DNA of 32,647 bases from JAYSFC01 sp041913505 (GTDB lineage Bacteria; Pseudomonadota; Gammaproteobacteria; Burkholderiales; Burkholderiaceae_C). This document shows positions 28,729-32,647 of the stretch, in pieces. The position numbers and the translations under genes are program-made. Position 1 is the first letter of the stretch; every line of letters begins with the position of its first letter. The stretch is from contig JAYSFC010000030.1 of the NCBI GenBank assembly GCA_041913505.1, positions 1 to 32,647 on the forward strand, given 5' to 3'. Under the pieces are notes generated by a model. The model ran no database searches. It was not told where the DNA came from and worked only from the letters and a program-made list of their open reading frames with translations.

Positions 28729-31167
28729 TCAGTCCACCACCGTGAGCTTGGCCACCGACAACGCCAGCCACTTGGTGCCGTGGCGCGGGAAGTTCACCTG
28801 GGCGCGCGCATCGTCGCCCTGGCCTTCGAGCGCGAGCACCCTGCCCTCGCCGAACTTGGCGTGAAACACCGCCAGGCCCACGCGCAGGCCATGCGCGGGC
28901 GCGCTCTTGGGCGTGGCGGCCGGCGCAGTGCTGGCAAAAGTATCCGCCTTGAGGCCAAATCGGCTCGCAGTGCTTGATCCATATAGACCAGAAGCTCCCG
29001 AATTAGGAGCAAACGAGCCAAAACCCTGCTGCTTGGGCGTGATCCACTTGAGCGCCTCTTCGGGCAGTTCGTCGAAGAAACGGCTCTTGACGTTGTAGCG
29101 CGTCTGCCCGTGCAACAGCCGCGTTTGCGAATGGCTCAGGTACAGGCGCTTGCGCGCGCGCGTGATGGCCACGTACATGAGGCGACGCTCCTCCTCCAGC
29201 CCATCGCGGTCGCTCATGGCGTTCTCGTGCGGGAACAGCCCCTCCTCCATGCCGCCGATGAACACGCCGTCGAACTCCAGGCCCTTGGAGGCATGCACGG
29301 TCATGAGTTGCACGGCGTCCTGCCCGGCCTGGGCCTGGTTGTCGCCGGCTTCAAGCGCCGCGTGGGTGAGGAAGGCTGCCAGCGGCGACAGCGTCTCGCC
29401 CGTGTCGGCGTCCACGATGCCGGGGGCGGGCAGCGGCGCATCCAGCACCGGGGCGTCCGGGTCCAGCCCCTGGCTCGCAGGGCTTTGCGTGAGCGTGTCG
29501 CGCTGCTCGTCCAGCGGCAGGGCCACCGCGTCGCGGCCAAAGCCTTCCTGGGTGACGAAGCTCTCGGCCGCGTTCACGAGCTCCTGCAGGTTTTCAATGC
29601 GGTCCGCGCCCTCCTTTTCGGTCCGGTAGTGCTCCAGGAGCCCACTCGATTCGAGCATCTGCTCGATGATCGCGCGCAGCGTGTGCCCCTGGGTCTGCTC
29701 GCGCAGCACATCCACCCGTGCCACGAAGGCGCCCAGGTTGGCACCGGCCTTGCCGGGCACGGCGCTCACGGCGTCGTGCAGCGAGCAGCCCACGGCCTTG
29801 GCAGCGTCCTGCAGCACCTCGATGCTGCGTGCGCCGATGCCGCGTGGCGGGAAGTTCACCACGCGCAGGAAGCTCGTGTCGTCGTTCGGGTTCTCCAACA
29901 AGCGCAGGTAGGCCAGCGCGTGCTTGATCTCGGCACGCTCGAAAAAGCGCAGCCCGCCGTACACGCGGTAGGGCACGCCGGCATTGAAGAGCTGGGTTTC
30001 GATCACGCGGCTCTGCGCGTTGCTGCGGTAGAGGATGGCGATCTCGCGGCGCTCGAAGCCGTCCTTGGCCACAAGCTGGCGGATCTCGTCCACCATCCAC
30101 TGCGCCTCGGCGAAGTCGCTCGCGGCCTCGTACACGCGCACGGGCTCGCCCGGGCCCTGCGTGGTGCGCAGGTTCTTGCCCAGGCGCCGGCTGTTGTGGC
30201 TGATGAGCGCGTTGGCTGAGTCCAGGATGTTGCTGTAGCTGCGGTAGTTCTGCTCCAGCTTGATCTGCTGGCGCACGTCGAACTCGCGCACGAAGTCGGT
30301 CATGTTGCCCACACGCGCGCCGCGGAAGGCGTAGATGCTCTGGTCGTCGTCGCCCACGGCGATCACGCTGCCCGTGGCCTGGAAGCGGCCGTCCACCACG
30401 TCTCCCGCGAGCTGCTTAAGCCACTGGTACTGCAGCCGGTTCGTGTCCTGGAACTCATCGACCAGGATGTGGCGGAAGCGGTGCTGGTAGTGCGCGCGGA
30501 TGGGGTCGTTGTCGCGCAGCAGCTCGTAGGAGCGCAGCATGAGCTCGCCAAAGTCCACCACGCCTTCGCGCTGGCACTGCTCTTCGTAGAGCTGGTAGAT
30601 CTCGACCTTCTTGCGGCTGTCGGCATCGTGCGCGGGCACGTCGCGCGGGCGCATGCCCTCCTCCTTGCATCCCGCGATGAAGTAGGCCAGTTGCTTGGGC
30701 GGAAAGCGCTCCTCGTCCACATTGAACTGCTTGCACAGGCGCTTGATGGCCGAAAGCTGGTCCTGCGTATCCAGGATCTGGAAGGCCTGCGGCAGGCCCG
30801 CCGCCTTGTGGTGCGCGCGCAGCAGACGGTTGCACAGGCCGTGGAAGGTGCCGATCCACATGCCGCGCACGTTCACAGGCAGCATGGCCGTGAGGCGGGC
30901 CACCATCTCCTTGGCGGCCTTGTTCGTGAAGGTGACGGCCAGGATGCCGCCCGGCGTGGCCAGGCCGTTTTGCAGCAGCCAGGCGATGCGCGTAGTGAGC
31001 ACGCGCGTTTTGCCCGAGCCCGCCCCCGCGAGGATGAGCGCGTGGCCTGCCGGCAGCGTGACGGCCGCCAGTTGCTCGGGGTTGAGGTGGGCAAGCAGCG
31101 GCGTGGCCTGGACGGGGGTGGCGAACAGGGGTGCGCTGGCGCCGGGGAACGGGTCTTGTGGGAACAT
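28729..31167 (-). CDS. uvrD: UvrD/PcrA-family DNA helicase
   Basis: Superfamily 1A 3'-5' helicase for repair and replication restart, 812 residues. Motifs in order: Q-motif region HLNPEQLAAVTLP, Walker A AGAGSGKTRVLTTR (Lys53), ILVDEFQDTN (motif II), VGDDDQSIYAFRGA (III), LEQNYRS (IV), LMTVHASKGLEFDGVFI (V), and RRLMYVAITRARKRLYLSHSQTR (VI). The end FGEGRVLALEGQGDDARAQVNF...KWLALSVAKL is the PcrA/UvrD C-terminal module. Between motif VI and this module is a flexible Ser/Ala-rich linker, part of which is coded by a dispersed repeat (28969-29012). The ATG at 31167 is chosen: TACAAT ends six bases upstream and no Shine-Dalgarno is present, so a leaderless mRNA is likely. It could equally be named pcrA or a UvrD paralogue. 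Confidence 0.95.
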   Translation of the reverse strand: MFPQDPFPGASAPLFATPVQATPLLAHLNPEQLAAVTLPAGHALILAGAGSGKTRVLTTRIAWLLQNGLATPGGILAVTFTNKAAKEMVARLTAMLPVNVRGMWIGTFHGLCNRLLRAHHKAAGLPQAFQILDTQDQLSAIKRLCKQFNVDEERFPPKQLAYFIAGCKEEGMRPRDVPAHDADSRKKVEIYQLYEEQCQREGVVDFGELMLRSYELLRDNDPIRAHYQHRFRHILVDEFQDTNRLQYQWLKQLAGDVVDGRFQATGSVIAVGDDDQSIYAFRGARVGNMTDFVREFDVRQQIKLEQNYRSYSNILDSANALISHNSRRLGKNLRTTQGPGEPVRVYEAASDFAEAQWMVDEIRQLVAKDGFERREIAILYRSNAQSRVIETQLFNAGVPYRVYGGLRFFERAEIKHALAYLRLLENPNDDTSFLRVVNFPPRGIGARSIEVLQDAAKAVGCSLHDAVSAVPGKAGANLGAFVARVDVLREQTQGHTLRAIIEQMLESSGLLEHYRTEKEGADRIENLQELVNAAESFVTQEGFGRDAVALPLDEQRDTLTQSPASQGLDPDAPVLDAPLPAPGIVDADTGETLSPLAAFLTHAALEAGDNQAQAGQDAVQLMTVHASKGLEFDGVFIGGMEEGLFPHENAMSDRDGLEEERRLMYVAITRARKRLYLSHSQTRLLHGQTRYNVKSRFFDELPEEALKWITPKQQGFGSFAPNSGASGLYGSSTASRFGLKADTFASTAPAATPKSAPAHGLRVGLAVFHAKFGEGRVLALEGQGDDARAQVNFPRHGTKWLALSVAKLTVVD
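28969..29012 (+). repeat. Dispersed repeat, copy B, inside the helicase linker
   Basis: These 44 bases align without gaps to the minus strand of 8484-8527 (24 identities in matching blocks). The local base composition is more AT-rich than the rest of the helicase gene. Read on the minus strand the copy is in frame and codes for the linker around SGLYGSSTASRF, between motif VI and the C-terminal module, a place where extra residues should be tolerated. Confidence 0.5.
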
Positions 31168-31173
31168 GCGGGA

Positions 31174-31179
31174 ATTGTA
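31174..31179 (-). promoter_or_regulatory. -10 element of the helicase gene
   Basis: TACAAT on the minus strand ends six bases before the helicase ATG at 31167, preceded by a T-run. Transcription should start at or beside the start codon. No good -35 is seen. Confidence 0.5.
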
Positions 31180-31211
31180 AAAAGCCCCTTCCACCCGCCG
31201 GGAGCGCACCG

Positions 31212-31874
31212 ATGAAAACCTTTGCCCTGATGACCGCTGGCCTGTGCGCACTGCCACTGTTCGCCGCCGCCCAACCATGCAGCAGCGACCGTGTGCCCAC
31301 GCCGGCCGCGCTCTTCGAGCGCTTCGTCAGCGCCGACTGCGAGGCCTGCTGGAGCGATCCGCACACACCCGCCCCCGGCCCTTCCGCCCTCGTGGTGGAC
31401 TGGATCGTGCCCACGGCCGCCGGCGACGAGGCCCCGCTGTCGGCCGCGGCCTCGAGCGACGCGCCCGCGCGCCTGCAGGCCCTCGCGCGCGCCACGCCGG
31501 CCGGCGCCGACGTGCACACCGCCACGCTCGTGGCCGCACCCGGGCGGTTGCGCGTGGCCCTCGGGCCCGCGGTCAACGACTACATCGCAGGCATCATCCG
31601 CTTCACGCCGCCGCGCGGCGCGCGGCCACCGTTCCGGTTCTGGCTCGTGCTCGTGGAACAGGTCCCCGCAGGCACCGAGGGCAGCCCTGTGGATCGCCGC
31701 GTGGCACGTGCCGTCTTGCAGAGCGAATGGCCCGGCGGCACGCAATCAGAGCTGCGCCCCCTGCGGATTCCCGAGAATGCCCGCACCGAGCGCCTGGGCA
31801 TTGAAGGCTGGGTGCAGGACGCCGCCGGGCGCACCGTGGCCGCTGCACAGGCCCTGTGCCCGCCCGCACGCTGA
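31212..31874 (+). CDS. Exported DUF1223-like protein with a CxxC motif
   Basis: Protein of 220 residues with a Sec signal MKTFALMTAGLCALPLFAAA, cleaved before QPCSS, so periplasmic. After the signal, ALFERFVSADCEACWSD followed by PSALVVDWIVP resembles the start of the DUF1223 family, where ELFTSQGCSSC is followed by a strand ending in V-D-Y/W. The CEAC pair suggests a thioredoxin-like fold or metal binding, but similarity is partial. A further Cys follows the signal and another is near the C-terminus (ALCPPAR), which could form a disulfide. The ATG at 31212 follows GGGAG; the gene diverges from the helicase gene with 44 bases between the starts. Function unknown. Confidence 0.7.
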   Translation: MKTFALMTAGLCALPLFAAAQPCSSDRVPTPAALFERFVSADCEACWSDPHTPAPGPSALVVDWIVPTAAGDEAPLSAAASSDAPARLQALARATPAGADVHTATLVAAPGRLRVALGPAVNDYIAGIIRFTPPRGARPPFRFWLVLVEQVPAGTEGSPVDRRVARAVLQSEWPGGTQSELRPLRIPENARTERLGIEGWVQDAAGRTVAAAQALCPPAR

Positions 31875-31938
31875 AAAAACGGCGGTACACGGGTACAATC
31901 AATCACCGGGCCCAAGTTTCTTGACGCCCGGTTTTTTT
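31871..31938 (+). promoter_or_regulatory. Promoter with an immediate terminator-like hairpin upstream of guaC
   Basis: CTGAAA (31871-31876) and TACAAT (31894-31899), 17 bases apart, form a promoter with a predicted start near 31905-31906. There a hairpin begins: ACCGGGC (31905-31911) and GCCCGGT (31926-31932), a 7-bp stem with a 14-base loop, followed by seven Ts (31932-31938). The hairpin may simply end the upstream gene, or it may attenuate transcription from this promoter into guaC. The remaining 125 bases before guaC hold no other gene. Confidence 0.6.
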
Positions 31939-32063
31939 GTGCCTGTGCAACCAGGGTCCGGTGTCGGCTGCCACGCCTGCGCCCACAAAGCCGGTCCCAA
32001 GCCAAGCGCCCCACGCCGGCGAAATCCTTCACTGGCGACCTTTCAAAAGGAGCTTGGAATCTC

Positions 32064-32647
32064 ATGGAAATCTTCGACTACGACAACATCCTGCTGCTGC
32101 CACGCAAGTGCCGTGTGGAAAGCCGATCGGAATGCGATGCCGGCGTGGAGCTGGGCGGACGGCGTTTTCGCCTGCCGGTCGTGCCCGCCAACATGAAGAC
32201 GGTGGTGGATGAGCGGATCTGCGAGTGGATGGCGAAAAACGGCTACTTCTACGTGATGCACCGTTTTGATCTGGACAACCTGCAGTTTGTGAAAGACATG
32301 CACGCCAAGGGCTGCTACGCGTCGATCTCCCTGGGGGTGAAACAACCCGACTACGACACGGTGGACCAGCTCGTGGCCCAAGGCCTGGTGCCCGAATACA
32401 TCACCATCGACATCGCCCACGGCCATGCCGACAGCGTGAAGAACATGATCGGCTACCTCAAGGACAAGCTGCCCAAAGCCTTCATCATCGCCGGCAACGT
32501 GGCCACGCCCGAAGCCGTGATCGACCTGGAAAACTGGGGCGCCGACGCGACCAAGGTGGGCGTGGGCCCGGGCAAGGTCTGCATCACCAAGCTCAAGACG
32601 GGCTTTGGCACCGGCGGCTGGCAGCTGTCGGCGCTCAAGTGGTGCGC
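32064..32647 (+). CDS. guaC: GMP reductase, N-terminal part, cut by the right edge
   Basis: NADPH-dependent enzyme that converts GMP to IMP in purine salvage, cytoplasmic. The first 194 codons are in the window. The opening MEIFDYDNILLLPRKCRVESRSECD and VVPANMKTVVDERICEWMAKNGYFYVMHRF are typical of GMP reductase, distinct from IMP dehydrogenase. There is no CBS insert. The catalytic loop GVGPGKVCITKLKTGFGTGG contains the active-site Cys. AAGGAG lies 11 bases before the ATG at 32064. The gene has a long leader (about 160 bases) with a terminator-like hairpin at its 5' end. Only the C-terminal part is missing. Confidence 0.95.
   Translation, partial: MEIFDYDNILLLPRKCRVESRSECDAGVELGGRRFRLPVVPANMKTVVDERICEWMAKNGYFYVMHRFDLDNLQFVKDMHAKGCYASISLGVKQPDYDTVDQLVAQGLVPEYITIDIAHGHADSVKNMIGYLKDKLPKAFIIAGNVATPEAVIDLENWGADATKVGVGPGKVCITKLKTGFGTGGWQLSALKWC

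Overview
The window is about 32.6 kb of GC-rich DNA with an AT-rich pocket near 5.2-5.3 kb. The best guess is a betaproteobacterium of the family Comamonadaceae (Acidovorax / Alicycliphilus / Diaphorobacter type). Reasons: the argH-LytS-LytTR block, a Bug-type solute-binding protein, a BPSS1780-type membrane protein, the polA-DUF2782-thrB block and the codon bias. The genus is inferred, not proven. No rRNA, tRNA, CRISPR array, transposase or phage gene was seen.

Layout. 1-2791: the start of argH (minus, cut by the left edge) is divergent from a LytS/AlgZ-type kinase and its LytTR regulator. 2912-4879: a two-gene minus-strand operon encodes a RidA-type lipoprotein and a Tat-exported PLP enzyme of the class V aminotransferase fold. 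4880-5506: a 627-bp regulatory gap holds a four-copy CTACGCA direct-repeat array and an AT-rich block. 5507-7590: a Cache-domain NarX-type kinase and a NarL-type regulator, ended by a terminator. 7654-9509: a ZIP metal transporter with a His-Asp repeat, and a Tat-exported dienelactone hydrolase. 9686-12613: a DUF1800/DUF1501 pair. 12663-15252: a GbsR/MarR-type regulator with matching operators before itself and before a DCC thioredoxin-like / SDR / DUF2269 operon.

15256-18708 looks like an amino-acid or D-amino-acid module: a racemase remnant, a GltI-like binding protein, a DadA-like FAD dehydrogenase and a LysR regulator. The binding protein and the dehydrogenase diverge from a mirror-symmetric pair of LysR-type promoters. 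18776-21344: a Bug-type binding protein, a carboxymuconolactone-decarboxylase-fold protein and a divergent LysR regulator. 21355-25569: polA, a small DUF2782-like protein and thrB; polA and the DUF2782 gene share face-to-face promoters that would give leaderless mRNAs. 25670-28617: a BPSS1780-type membrane protein and a PhoX-type phosphatase. 28729-32647: a UvrD/PcrA helicase, a secreted CxxC protein, and the start of a GMP reductase (cut by the right edge).

The strongest candidates for new biology are the cell-envelope pair of exported PLP enzyme plus lipoprotein RidA, the mirror-symmetric twin promoter at 16358-16534, the paired GbsR-type operators, the face-to-face leaderless promoters of polA, and a dispersed repeat used as coding sequence in two genes. 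All were read by eye; no database search was possible.
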